DNA of 64,000 bases from Beroe ovata (taxonomy: Eukaryota > Ctenophora > Nuda > Beroida > Beroidae), in the NCBI GenBank assembly GCA_946803715.1, contig CAMPET010000207.1, positions 1 through 64,000 on the forward strand, given 5' to 3'. Every line of letters starts with the position of its first letter. Position 1 is the stretch's first letter. Positions 1-12,197 of this stretch are shown piece after piece. The notes below the pieces were generated by a model. It ran no database searches. It was not told the origin of the DNA and saw only the letters and a list, made by a program, of their open reading frames with translations. The position numbers were made by a program, and so were the translations under genes.

Positions 1-1318
1 ATGATTCTGCACTCTGCAGCAGGAGAGAGGAGGGGGCAGTGTCAGGAACCGAGCTTGGGTTAGGAACACTCGGATAGATCTCATAATTTGTCGTGTCGGC
101 AAATTATGAGTAACTCTCAATCTCCACCAGATTTATATATAGTCTAGGATGCCACCGATAACAACGTTGCTGTTATCTGCGTCCTCTTATCTTTGGAGGA
201 TATTTAATTCTATTATTTATCAAATCTCACTAGGCCCTGTTGGTACCATGAATGGATGCGTTGCGTTGAGTCGGAAATCAGGCATGTTTGCTGATCACAT
301 GACATGAACGTGGTCGATAACGGCCGTCTGCCATCCATGAGAAGTGCCCACGTCCCATATCCCATATTATTTTGATAAATTTGGATACAAAACTACTGAA
401 GTTTTGGATATTGTACGAGCATGCGAGGTAGCTTACAGAGTGATTCAATTAACCAATTCTAAATGAATTAAGCTCAGATTATGGACCATATTTACAATCT
501 TATTTCTTCGCTCGCGGAAAATATTAGAAGTACGACTTATTCGCGCGACTCGGGCTAACGACTGAAGATTTCCTGCTTTACAAAATGACCTGATCTCAGA
601 CAGGGGGGAGTGGAAAAGGACGAGATGCAAAGATGAACAGTCGAAATAGTAGAACGCCTAAGAAACTAGAAGTACATTGTGCATGGCTGTGTGTTACTGG
701 TCCTCCATGTTTTAACTTATTTTTAACCGTCTATTTTACTGGGAGGATTGATTATTATCACATGATTGGCATGGTTCTAACTTGCCAATCGTATTTAATA
801 GGTTGATATCATCAATCTGAAATCCGTGATAATTGATTGAGGTTGTGCTCTGGAATAATTCGGTGGATTATCAATATCATTATCATGTATGCCAATTCGC
901 TTGTTGAAATAGTCCCAAATGATTTCCATTCACTAGGTGAACCTTTATAAAGTGACCTGATTGATTAAAAACAAACAATAGTCATTTTCACTATGATTAG
1001 AACAATGATTTTGAATCGATGGTAATTGATCATTGGGTAGGGAGCGATATTATTGGGGAAGGGTTCGAAAATCATGACTCATACGACATTCTAACAGTGA
1101 TTGACCAATGTCAACTGATTTAAATGCAAGCATTCAAAGTCGCCACAGTACACACGGTCTTAAACAATTTCTGACCATCCTCCAATAAAGCGCCATTTCA
1201 TATCAAGTGATTTTTCTAAATATTTTCCCCTGATTTGTAAAATTCCCACGAATCTTAAGTCCTTACTTGGATGACTCAGAACTAATTTAAATTTTTTGCT
1301 ATAGATTGTTACTTTCAG
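1..1318. other. Non-coding, probably intron or upstream part of the LRRC71-like gene
   Basis: This AT-rich stretch contains no exon that I can join to the LRRC71-like exons downstream. The N-terminal leucine-rich repeats expected for that family are not visible here, so they probably lie before the window. A short open stretch beginning with ATG near 632 is followed by a GT, but it has no support as an exon. Confidence 0.5.
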
Positions 1319-4300
1319 CCCCCCACGACGCCAGGAGGCAAGAATAAAGAGCGCCCTGGGAGCAACAGTAGAACGGGGTGAGTCACATTAGCTCATCTTG
1401 CATCTTAGAGAATTGCAATAATTGCCGCGGTGGAGTTATTGACTACAAGCATAGGTCGCACAGGACTTTATCTACTACTGTATGCAGATTGCAGATCTGA
1501 ATTTGTGTAATGACAGTATGACTAGTTCGTATGACAGAATGAATATTGTTACCAGATCCCACACGGCGCTAGATAAGAAGGGGAAGGGCGGCGCTAGCGG
1601 CAAGGGGGCGAAGAAACAGGACAAAGTGGAGAAACCAGGGACAAAGGACGGCAGGAAGTCTGATATGGGGAATAAGGGGAAGGATGACAAACGGAAAGGT
1701 GGCTTATCCTGTGCCAATAGCTGCCTTCTAATCGCATGACGTCATTTTAATACTTGACAAAGCTTTCAATGTTTCGTGCGCATCATTTCATGTCATGGAA
1801 TCAATTTGTTGCTTTGTTGCAAGAATGTTGCTTTGCATCGCCACTCTTATCAATTCCCACCTATAGCACTCAGCTCACCTAACGTACCGCGTTTCAGGGA
1901 ATGGTTCTACCCCGGTAGGTTAGTAGAACATGCCATATACACCGTGATATAGTACCGATATAGCATTTCCAATTTCCATAGCAACCGTCATATGGATTGT
2001 CCCGGACAACCCTCTTTTCATCATAACAACCATTCCGTGCACTCGATGTGTGTCATGAAACTCAAGTAAAGAGTTGTTGTTACCCTGCTGTCAGTGTTAC
2101 TATTATCTGTTATTACTCAGATTATTTCCAAATATCTATACATGATATGGATCAAATATTTTCAAGATACACTGGTGCAGACTGTATGTCATTTTGGTCT
2201 ATTCCTATAGTGAATCCTTGTTATTTCACAATGTGAAATAACAATTCACATAACCGATATCATAGAGCTGATGAACAGTGCTCCAAGGCAATAGCCCAAT
2301 TTCAAGGAAATAACCCAGTACCTGAATTTTGTCAAATGTGCATGTAATAGTTCTGGTTCATGATGATTGATGGTCTACGTTCATGTGGATTACTTTGCTT
2401 GAGCATGACTTTAATGTTGATTCATTGCTAACCCTAATTGAATGTGATTTTAGTCATGTTATTTCGTAATGACACTAATCTCAGTATGAATTGAACAGAA
2501 TAACCCAACTCAATTCACTCAATGAAGTCATTATATCAGGCGCGGCTGACACTAAGTCTAAATCTAAGATCAAGGGTGGGGCTGGGAAGAAGCATCAAGA
2601 AGAGAAGGAGCAGGAGGTAAGATAGAGGAGCCTGTAAATTGTGAAAACAGCCTGCAGGTTCTTGATTGTTACTGCACTAACTAATTCAAGATTAACGAAA
2701 AGAATGGTGTAATAGGTGGGGGGGTAACAATCACTTTAAATAGGATCAATGTGGTTTAACGAGGTCTACTCTACCATACTCCAGCTATTTTATAGAATTC
2801 TAACTGTGTGTATTGTCCATACGAGTGATACCGCATATTTGCAGCCTGAAGTTGTGGAGTTTGAAAACCCGTTACTGGAAGCTAACATGTCTGAACAAGA
2901 TGGCAAGATTATAGTCCCGGGAAACTACGCTCTCACCTGTCTCAACCTCAATAGTCAGTGTACCACTTATCATGCAGTAGCTACATCAGACTGATAGGGC
3001 ATAAGTCCCTTTGCCACTTTGGCCTCCATTTGACGGGCGTTAGACCGGTGTCAGACCGGTGTTAGACCAGCGTCAGACCAGCGTCAGACCGGCGTCAGAC
3101 CGGCGTCAGACCGGCGTTAGACCGGTGTCAGACCGGCGTTAGCCCTCCATAAGACTGGCGCCTGGTCATGCCCCATTCCTAGCATACTCTAATTAGTATA
3201 TTCATTGATCAAATCCGATACTTATAATTTCTGCATTAATTGTCAGATAACAGCATAGGAGATACGGGAATCGCTCACCTGTACAAGGCTATACATTACC
3301 AGGACCATGGAACTATGAAAAGAGGCATTAAAGGTCTTCTCAGACTAACTCTAAGGGTAATACACATTTGACACCATATTATTGACGAAGCCACGTGCGG
3401 TTTACTCGAATTGTTGATCGTTTCTCCATTTCTTGTAGAATGATGATTACGCCTCTTCCCCATAGTTTATATCGACTTGTGGACAGACATCACCGACACT
3501 CTTCCCTTTCAGAATAACAGTTTTAACGAAGGTAACCGGTACTACGCTGAGTTACTAAACTTGATGACGAGACGTGACCCTTTCTACGAACAGCCAATCA
3601 TCGAGGAGGACAGAAGCAATGTAACTGCTCAGACCTGAAGCGGTAGGTGCCCCTGACTCGAGTCAGAAAATCCACGCGCTTTGTCAACGATAGTGTGACT
3701 TTGTCAACGATAGTGTGACTACATGAGTGACTTTGTGTGTGTTATGTGCATGTCACAGTGTCACAATTATTGGATTGATACTATCGAGCGCGCGATGCGT
3801 TTACATTGGAGCCCCTCGCGCGATGTATACCGTTACCATAGCTATCTCATGCGCCTTTCGATCAATCCAGGGGTTTCCATGTAGCGAGGATGTTTGCCTG
3901 CCTCCGCAGAGGGGGTGAGGGGGAAACTCGAATTGAACATGGATTGGGAAGGGGTTGAGAATATTTTTGCGGTTTTTTTTCATGAAAGCGTTTGCTTACA
4001 TTCTGAGTAACATNATTTTGGTACACTTTAGTTTTAGCTCCTTATGATGTCACAATTATTGGATTGATACTACCGAGCGCGCGATGCGTTTATATTGGAG
4101 CCCCTCGCGCGATGTATACCGTTACCATAGCTATCTCATGCGCCTTCGATCAATCCAGGGGTTTCCATTTAGCAAGGATGTTTGGGAAGGGGTTGAGAAT
4201 ATTTTAGCGGACTTCTTTCATGAAAGCGTTTGCTTACATTCTGAGTAACATTATCTTCAGTGGGAGAATGAATGGTGAAATCGAAAAGGCGAACAATCTT

Positions 4301-4698
4301 AATCCAGGACTCTTGATCCGGAATATTTGTCCAGAATGAGTTTTTATTCAGCCGTGAGTTTGGTAGATATATTTTAGAAATATTAGTTGCTTTCATGAGT
4401 ACCTTATATCAGTGTGATTTGCAGTATGCTGATTTTGTGCAAGAGGACACGAAGCCCAAAACTCCTCATACTTTCGAAATGTTATCGTATGTCGATGGTT
4501 TTTACTCATTGTCTCATTGAATTTCCTGGTCTAATTTAATGAATGAATTCTCGGAAAGTTTAGGTACAACTGAAAAGACTAATTCGACGCACATTGAATT
4601 TATCTATGATATTAAACATGAATTAATTCTTAAAAATGAAACGTGTCTTCAGCGATAATGAGCAGTCAGCAATAGAGATGCTTCCAGAAATTTGTTAG
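1319..4698 (+). CDS. LRRC71: LRRC71-like leucine-rich repeat protein, 3' part
   Basis: Exons seen: 1319-1377, 1556-1698, about 2500-2616, 2845-2953, 3247-3356, 3513-3620 or 3638, and possibly 4425-4486 and 4653-4698. The first exons encode a Lys/Gly/Ser-rich linker (KKGKGGASGKGAKKQ). Exon 2845 then gives VEFENPLLEAN and IIVPGNYALTCLNLN, which joins exon 3247 (NSIGDTGIAHLYKAI) in phase as one leucine-rich repeat. This order (basic linker, V-x-NPLLE, PGN-x-x-L-x-x-LNL, final repeat) is how I know the LRRC71 C-terminus. LRRC71 is associated with motile cilia. The N-terminal repeats are outside the window. The linker exon near 2500 does not join cleanly to 1698, so a small exon may be missing. 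Exon 3513 either stops at 3638 or splices at 3620 in phase 0 into 4425-4698, adding a tail ending SAIEMLPEIC. Confidence 0.7.
3038..3142. repeat. 11-base minisatellite
   Basis: About nine tandem copies of CGTCAGACCGG with T/C and A/G variants lie within an LRRC71 intron. Nothing else is visible in it. Confidence 0.85.
3759..4254. repeat. Direct duplication of about 205-255 bases flanking a single N
   Basis: Positions 3759-4013 and 4049-4254 are near-identical. Both start at CACAATTATTGGATTGATAC and end at CATTCTGAGTAACAT. Copy 1 carries about 50 extra bases (around 3895-3945) that copy 2 lacks. The N at 4014 sits exactly at the end of copy 1, so this may be two alleles placed in tandem by the assembler. 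A real tandem duplication is the alternative. Confidence 0.8.
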
Positions 4699-4803
4699 AA
4701 GGTCAGTCCGCGTCATTCAGAATCCTCATTCCAGCCCCAGTTTCCTAGTCATATAGTGGGCTCCTAGTCATTCATTTAAGGTTTCTGGTCATTCAGTGGG
4801 TTC

Positions 4804-6019
4804 TTAGTCATCAGGCGGTTCGGGCATATCAATTTCCTGCTCTGCAGCGTTGACCTGTGGGGATGATACAATCATTGCAACGACATTCTGTTCAGTGTTC
4901 ACCGTTGAAAGATACAGCAAACGTATGATTCTCATATCATATGCCTCATGATCAGTTTCCTACATGAAGGCATGACAGGAGGCGATATAATGACACTGAA
5001 TTACCTTGGCAATCCAGTTTCTCCACTTCTGTGAGCGGAGTCGCTGCACCACCTGTACCGGTAGTATTGACACCAGTTTGTCCATGCGGGGCACCTTGAC
5101 ACCGGGTGCCACGCTCTCCTCCGACGAGGATTTGGAACTGTGAGATAGGGAACTGCTGATCTCATCGTAATCCGTGTCCGAGCTGCTACTGAAGCTCTCA
5201 CTGGGAGTAAGGATATGGGTTAGAGAGCTTAGTTTTCTGATAAGGTATCTGGGAAAATAGGTTTTTGAAACGGCCACAGGGGTAAAGATACCGGGATTCG
5301 TTTTGATGAAGAATTGTATCATTTGATAATGGTGTTTCATCGATCACAGCATCAAAGTTGAAAAGCCGATAAATGTCCCAATGAAACTTGCTTAACGGCT
5401 TTGTATAGTATCCATTGTCACATTGTCTATTATTCAACTCAAAAGTTTAATTGTTGAAATGCTGCGGTAACAGTAGCTTGCTTTCCAATCGTTAAATAAG
5501 ACTGTTTTATCACGCCTATTCGGTGCGCATTGCCCAAATTCCACTTGGCTTCGCATCTTTCTATAAGAACAAGACCCTGGCAATGTTCTTCACACATTCT
5601 TGAGAAGTGAGACCCAATTTCAATCCGTCATAAAAACAAGATCATAAATGCCCATTGCCCATTGTTTAGATTCTATAAAACGATACCGTACGTTAAATAT
5701 CGAGATTTGGTTAAATTCCCGTTGAGGAGTGCCTCTTTTATGGGCGACAACATACCTGAAGTCGGCAGCTCGTTCTACTTTGCGAATTGTAATCTTCATG
5801 GGGAACCCGTTAGCGGCAGCAGTGCTCAGCCGTCTAGCGAGTACAGATCCCCTTCTCAGAGTGTTTTTAATCCCCTTCTCACACTTGGCGAGGAAACTGC
5901 CACCACCAGCTGTAGCAGGCGCCAAACTGTCTGCCTCCCTCTCGCTATACCGCATCCTGAGATACCGGCAGCCACTCATATCGGATAACACTTCCTTCTC
6001 AGCCCGTTTAGCCATCGTC
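4804..6019 (-). CDS. Unknown small basic/acidic protein, three exons
   Basis: Exons in reading order are 6019-5756, 5200-5005 and 4854-4804. They join in phase through clean GT..AG sites, giving 168 residues from the ATG at 6013-6015. This ATG follows an AG acceptor closely (6019), so a non-coding or coding upstream exon may exist. The protein opens with a basic stretch (MAKRAEKEVLSDMSG) and passes through a central Arg-rich part (residues about 20-85). It then has a Ser/Asp/Glu-rich segment (SESFSSSSDTDYDE, about 87-110), a short hydrophobic helix-like part (LVSILPVQVVQRL) and an acidic end (EIDMPEPPDD). I do not recognise the family. It is divergent with the XK-related gene. Confidence 0.65.
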
Positions 6020-6099
6020 CTGGGAGTGGGAAAAACGACATTCAGTAACAATTGTTCAGTAAAAATAGTCCTAATACACTATTCAAGTGCACATGATCA

Positions 6100-6762
6100 T
6101 ATGGACTTGTCCTGAGTAGGGAGGAACTAAGAGCTATGGGATTGACCGGCACCTGGACTCAGAACCACCAGGAAATGGCAAGTTAGAGTAAGAGCGTCCT
6201 GGCCTAATGTGCCCACATGGCGCTTAGTTGTGGGCGTCTGCTTTCTTTAATAAGAATGTCTGTTGTTTGACTGAAAAGCGAACCTCTCCAGACTGCCTTT
6301 AATTCTATCCCGAAGAAAATTATTTAAGACAAGAATGCCATCGGATACAAGGTTACACTCTGTCTCTAGCTTGGACACAGCCCTTGTGATGATGCCTTAT
6401 CAATATCATCACTTATCATGCTTATATGGCAGTCGTATACTGAATTTCCAAAATATGTCTAATTGAGAGATTGAAGGACTCCCTCCTGTCCACACTGACA
6501 CACTCAGTTATTTTCTCAGTAGGTAATCATGAGAGAGCATACTAAGATACTATAGGGGAGAGAGAGCAGGCAGCTGGCTTATACAGGGTGTGTACACACC
6601 CTGTACAATGTACAATCATACATTCTCCCAGGTACTGAGCTCTCCTGTGTATGCTCTCTGCTCTATCTACTCTCTACTCTCTTTAGTCTATGTTACTATC
6701 GTGTGATACCAATCATCCGACTGTATCCCTGGCAGAGTAGATAGGCGTGTGTGTCACACACA
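6100..6762. promoter_or_regulatory. Divergent intergenic region with a perfect 24-base palindrome
   Basis: This lies between the minus-strand gene starting near 6019 and the XK-related gene on the plus strand, so it should hold both promoters. Positions 6582-6605 form a perfect palindrome, TACAGGGTGTGT followed by its exact reverse complement. It could be a binding site for a dimeric factor or a hairpin. No motif that I can name is present and no function is shown. Confidence 0.4.
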
Positions 6763-9137
6763 ATGCCACACCAGCTCTGGTCACGTGGTGTGGTGTGCAA
6801 TCACTACTGTCACGTCCTTCCCCTGCATAGACAGATATTCCTAGTGTGCAGCTCGCTTCTCTACTGCGCAGACATATTCACAGATCTGTACGTGTCAGTA
6901 GATACGTTATGTCGGGGACAGGACATTGTCATTGGAATTCTCATGCTGTTCTTCGTGGCAGTCCCTCTCATCTACAGCAACTACATCACCCAGAGAAACA
7001 GGTAATAAAGTCAGAGTATTGTACTGCTTGTGTTCAGCTTCAAGATGGTGAACTAAAGCATCATTTTGCAGTATGACCAGTTATCCATATCATATGGTAC
7101 AGGTACGGTAGAAAGCGTTTCCAAAGACAGGATCCGATGTTTGAAGTAAGGGGACAAGCTGACACAGACCCCTTAACTCGCACCCTAACCCCATACCCGT
7201 GGGACAGTCCTGCTCACATCATCTTCAATCTGTTGTGCATACTTCAGCTCGGTATTCTTGTAGATGTCCTGGAGATGATGGTTCACACAGAGCAACCCGT
7301 GACCCGCATAGCACAGATGTACTCACACTACTGCTACATCCGTCGATTGGAGGTAGAGATCTAGCTATCAGCAGATTTTTATCACTAACATCACACCATC
7401 ATTTCTAGAATCCAGAACTATCGCTATCAGTATTGCTATCAGCATCAACCGTTCATCATGTTGACATTGCACTTGTTACGCTCATGGTAACTTCATAACT
7501 TCATTTCAGGTGATGCTGGAGAACTGTCCTCAGATCCTGCTCCAGGTCTGTGCTCTGATGACAGATACCCAGTGGATGTCAGGTCTCACGGAGGCAATCA
7601 CACCAGGAGATGTAATTAGGTAAGCAGAACTATATTTGATTCTCTAAATAGTCCCGAGCATCGGATCGCTCTGAGTTTCATTCCCAAAACGGACTTAAGT
7701 CTAAATGTCAATATTCAAGCGCAAACTTGTAGTCCATTTTTGACCTATAAAAGTAAGTCTGTTTCGGAAAGGAACCCCTGATTCTGGACGATGTATGTAA
7801 ACCCATGATCTCACTGTATTGACACCACGATATCCCCCCTCAGGTTAGCATCACTGTTCTTCTCCACCATATCCCTGCCCCTGGCCCTCTGCGCTGATGA
7901 GGAGGCCGGCAGGTACTGTTCCCGAGTGGACTACGACCTCGTGTGTGAGGTGAGGGTGTGCTGCTGCCTCCCTCCCCTCAACCTCCAACTCCTCGTCATG
8001 TACCTGGGCTTCCTCCTCATGATCATATCCCGGATAGTCCTCGTGAGCATCCTCTACGTGGTGTGCAGGGAGACACGCACCTCCCTCACCCTCTGGGAGG
8101 GTGGTCCGAACCTCGTGACACCACTCTGCGTGGAGTTGCACCACCTCACCATATTCGTGGTGTACCTCGCAAATCAGCGGATACAAGAGCAGAAGAAGAC
8201 CCTTGTCATCATCGAAAAGTTGAAGAGGTGGAACATGATCGTTTCATTTCTTCTCTTCTCCTTCTCTGAAGTGTTTCTAATTCTCCTACAGTTCCCACAA
8301 CGGTACCGACGGGCGATTAGATCCCGGGCTAAGGAGAAAGACAAGGGTGACGAGCGATTCACGTCGTTCTACCTGTTCTACCTCTTCAATCTGGCCGAGT
8401 TTGTGCTCATGGCATACTTTTGTCACAGTCACTACAGCGATCTGCAGCACGCTAACGCATTCTTCACCCTATCCTCCATCCTATCCATGGTGTATGGGAG
8501 TATAGCGTGTTTCCTGGTATCGGGCGTGTTCTTCGCTCTCTACCACAGTCCACTCCTACACCCCGATACATTGAGACAGAGAGTCGAGTACAAGGAAAGG
8601 GTGAGTTGGTGGATGTTTGGGCAGTGCCCTCTATGTGGGGTTGATAAACCAGGGACAGGACGGGTTACTCATAGGGTGTCTGACAGCTCGACAACTGATG
8701 AGATGGCAGCTGATGATGGAACAGCTGACGAGATGGCAAGGGAAGATAAAACGATCAAGGACAGTGTGACAGGGGACTGTGTGACAGGGGATAGTGTAAT
8801 TGGGTGGGATGGAACAAGGGATGTAACAAGGGATGAGGTTAGAGGGAATGAGGTGTTAGAGATCGTAACAGATGATGATATGGAGACAGACGAAGTGGTG
8901 ACAAACAATGTAGAGACAGAAGCGTCTGTAGCTGACAACATTAAGTCCTTCATAGCTGACACCACGTCTGGACAACAAATCACTGGGGAGTGTAGAGGCC
9001 GATACACTAAACTCAGGGATGACTATGCGAGTGAGCAAGAAAACGATGTTACACTGACAGACGCCACCGAAAACAAAGAATGCAATGTGAATGATGACGA
9101 CGACGTAACACTAACAGAGCAAGACGTAATCGTATGA
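6763..9137 (+). CDS. XK-related (XKR) multi-pass membrane protein
   Basis: Exons 6763-7001, 7103-7352, 7510-7619 and 7844-9137 join in phase, giving 630 residues if translation starts at the ATG at 6763. An earlier exon is possible because an AG acceptor-like site lies near 6829. XKR hallmarks are an N-terminal DIFTDLYVSVD segment in a hydrophobic helix and the helix RRLEVMLENCPQILLQV, followed by six or more hydrophobic segments (about residues 195-460). XKR proteins include phospholipid scramblases of the plasma membrane; which subfamily this is cannot be said. The last about 150 residues form a hydrophilic Asp/Glu/Thr/Val-rich tail with repeated T-x-D-E/D-V-T-x-D patterns, unusual in length. 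The tail contains METDEVV, which resembles a caspase site, but this is only suggestive. Confidence 0.85.
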
Positions 9138-9178
9138 AACAGCCACAATTGATACATTTCTTAATTTCTTGGTTGATC

Positions 9179-11178
9179 TTACTTTCTAGTTGGCTGAAAG
9201 AACTGCTGAGCAAAGAGCTGGGAGAAGGTCAGTTGTTTGGAATCCTTCCTCGATGACAGGTCTCCTGACGCTGGTCCAACCCCAGTCCTGTTATTGAACT
9301 TGTCGTCCTCCTCTTTTATTGCGTCCACCTTATTGTTCCATTCCTGAGGAGTAATGTTTTCCTTTTTCTATATTTTATCAAGTTTAGACCATTATTTACA
9401 GGAAGATATCTTTGTCAATGTCATGTTTATCATCATTAAACATCAAACACGAAACTAAATTCATCACCTTCAATTTTTCGTTCAGCTTCTGGTTGATCTT
9501 ATCGAGACTTATTTTGAGTTTGTCCTTCTTGAGGTTGCTTGAGTTTTGGAGGATGATGGATCGAGTAACGGGGAATTTAATCTTAGTTCCTAGGAGTGCG
9601 ATTACCCGCTCTCTCACTTTCTCATCATTGGGGATCACACATCTGTAACATGTGCTGATGGGGTCATACCAGAGGTTACCTACTGTTATACATGGCAACT
9701 TCTCCTACTATAATGTACTCATTTCATTTTCGTCCAAATGAGTACAATTGGCGATATCGACCAATCAACACTCATTTCCTATAAGTGTAGGAAATGGAAT
9801 TATTAAGGTACTACCTTTTATCAGGTAGACAAAAAGGCAATTTTGTTGCTGTAAAAACCTCTGGGAGTTGGCACAGATTCCACTACAGTTCATGTCTCTG
9901 ATACAGTGGTATTGGCACACCTGCTTGCATACACTCTTACAGTTAGCCTCACACGCGCGTAGCGTGGCCGAATAGTCGTGTTGAGCAGTGGTGTAGTGCT
10001 CACACTTTGCTAGATAATCTGCCGGAAAGAGGGAGGGGTTCGTATTGGGATTGTGCGTTTATTTGCTGGTCTAGATACTGCTGAAAACTAGGAAATATGC
10101 ATGAGCGACGAGCGGTAAAACATAAAATCAACACCGAGTTAAGTACGAAGTTCGATAATCGGGCAACTGAAAGTGTATTTTCACCTGATTCGTCCAGTGA
10201 AGTGATGAGTGTTTCCAGCTCCTCCTTGGTGAATGCTGATGAGTCGATGGTGATGGGATCAGACTCATCACCCTCATCCCCCTTCTCCCCTGACCCTGTC
10301 ACCGCTTGAGTGCTCATCTTGTCAGAACAGCACTTGTCCGCAGCAGCTGCCCTGGACTTCTTGTCAGCCCTCACTATCTCCCCCTCCTCCCCCACCTCAG
10401 GTGATCCTGCCCACGCCACCTTTTCCTTGGGACTACTGCAACACGGACTATCGGCCTGACACGGACTCTTCACCTTGGTCTGCCACTTGGTAACCTTCTT
10501 CTCGCCGTTACCATGGCAACACTTCTCCACCACTTTGATTGTCGTCGACTTGGAAACCGCGGGGTTATCATTGCAGATTCCAACCTGAGAGAAACAGTCC
10601 TTATAGTAACAGCTTCAAAGTTGTGAAAGCTGGATGAGATATTGCTCAACAAAGGTGAAACAAGTCAGATTGACATACTGATAACACACGAATTGAGTGA
10701 GAACAAATGAGATGAAACCTTATTCCGAGAATTCGAAGGTTTGAGCTCTGCTATTTTCCGTGCCGGTTTCTTCTTCTTGCTGCCGCTGTCATTGCTACTG
10801 AATCTGCTCTGTTTGGAGCTCCTGGATGATGCTGGATAGGAAGTAGTGTCACTGGTCGGGATGGGCGATTGGCGGGATGGAGGTGGTCGTCCCGGGCTGA
10901 ACAAACCCTTGATACTTAGTTTTCGGGTATAGTTCGACCCGCCACCGGGTTTCTTGTTCAGGGAGGTGTCTGTTTTGCGGGTGTAGTTACCCAACTTGAT
11001 GTTCTTCTCAGTGCGGGCTTTGGGGGCAGATTTCAGGCGGGCGATGGGCGGTGATTTGAACAGTTTCCTGTCCATGGCGGGGGCAGCCACAGTTGGTTCC
11101 AGCTGAAGCGTCACTTCGGATAGCTTGGGTATGGTGGCGGTTTGCTTCAGAACGAATCCTTGGTGAGGTGGTGGTACT
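9179..11178 (-). CDS. Unknown cysteine-containing protein, at least five exons
   Basis: Exons in reading order are 11178-10719, 10584-10185, 10018-9815, 9682-9468 and 9343-9179. All junctions are in phase, giving at least 480 residues. The 5' end is unresolved, because the first exon needs two bases from an upstream exon. The N-terminal part is basic and Ser/Pro-rich with two NYTRK repeats. The middle has CC pairs (VVEKCCHGNG, DSPCCSSP, ADKCCSDK). Exon three encodes a Cys cluster (CEANCKSVCKQVCQYHC then CSGIC). The C-terminal half holds a Lys-rich helix (LKKDKLKISLDKINQKLNE) and ends FAQQFFQPTRK. The cysteine spacing might bind metal, but I recognise no family. Confidence 0.65.
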
Positions 11179-11239
11179 CTGAGGGACGAAAGTGCAGACT
11201 TACAGTCTAGCATTGGCAGATCAGCATGAGAAGTCAACT

Positions 11240-12197
11240 ATAGAGATGATGATCTTGTGTGGTCCATGATGCTCTCAGCTACCACACGTAGCCAGACACA
11301 CACACATTCTCACAGTTGATTGCGTTTCAAATCGCCCGGTGGGAAACAACTTATTGTGATATAGAGAGAGAGAGATGACAACTGAGTAGGTATGTACGCA
11401 TAGTACACATGTGTGTGTGTGTGTGTGTGTCGACTATGATATACTGCACAGCAACATAACTGAGTCCACCACTGACATGCACCTGCGGGAAGTTGCACTG
11501 TTAGATTAATTAGCGTAGTGAGCAGCTCACAACGTGGTGAGCGCGCTATAACACATGGGAAAAGCATTTTCTGTGCTATAGTAGTAGCCCATGTTCATTG
11601 TTCATTTCATATACTATTGGAAATATGTCTCGAGATTGAATGAGAGTAAACACCTGCTGGAGGTCGGATAGTAACACTTACCCACTGAGTCATGTTGAAC
11701 GACGGTGAAGCGATTTCTTATCAGCTGTCAGTTGCTTACAAGGAATTCAAGAACTTGAGCAGTTTTATTTTCTTCTGATCCCAGTATCAAAGAATGAGAA
11801 CTGAAAGTGAGGGGTGACAAGGGGTAATGAAAATATGTTTGATCTTTAATATCGGGGACTGAAGGGCTGAACCACCAATTCAACAAAAACCTGGGGTTAA
11901 CAAGAAATGAACAAAGATATGATAAGGATGGAATCTATCATTCGTATAGCCACAAGCAACATACCGGCAAACATTTAAATCATCCAACTTTCTAAAAGAA
12001 AACATTAGCAATATAGGCCCCTTCGGGGTCAAATAATAAAAATCGGAAACTGTCGATAAAACACAATGTCGACAGTGACGACAAAACACCATATATTTCA
12101 CGCCGAAGAATATGTAGCGTTGATTACTCTGACATTGAAAGAAAAAGATGAAGATTTATTTGATTTTTTAGTGTTTTTGGAAATTCCATCGCCAAAT
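11240..12197. other. Intergenic stretch with a TG microsatellite
   Basis: This lies between the start of the cysteine-containing gene and the 3' end of ALDH. A (TG)n run sits at 11408-11430. Reverse-strand ATG ACT CAG TGG followed by GTAAGT (near 11680) could be a first exon of the 9179-11178 gene, but its phase does not fit the next exon. Nothing else is visible. Confidence 0.4.

Noticed and set aside
3727-3983. Short open frames in the 3759-4254 duplication
   Set aside because: The duplicate copy does not keep the frame, and the sequence looks like a dispersed repeat.
11678-11694. ATG ACT CAG TGG then GTAAGT as first exon of the cysteine-containing gene
   Set aside because: The exon ends in phase 0, but the next exon needs two carried bases; another exon would be required.
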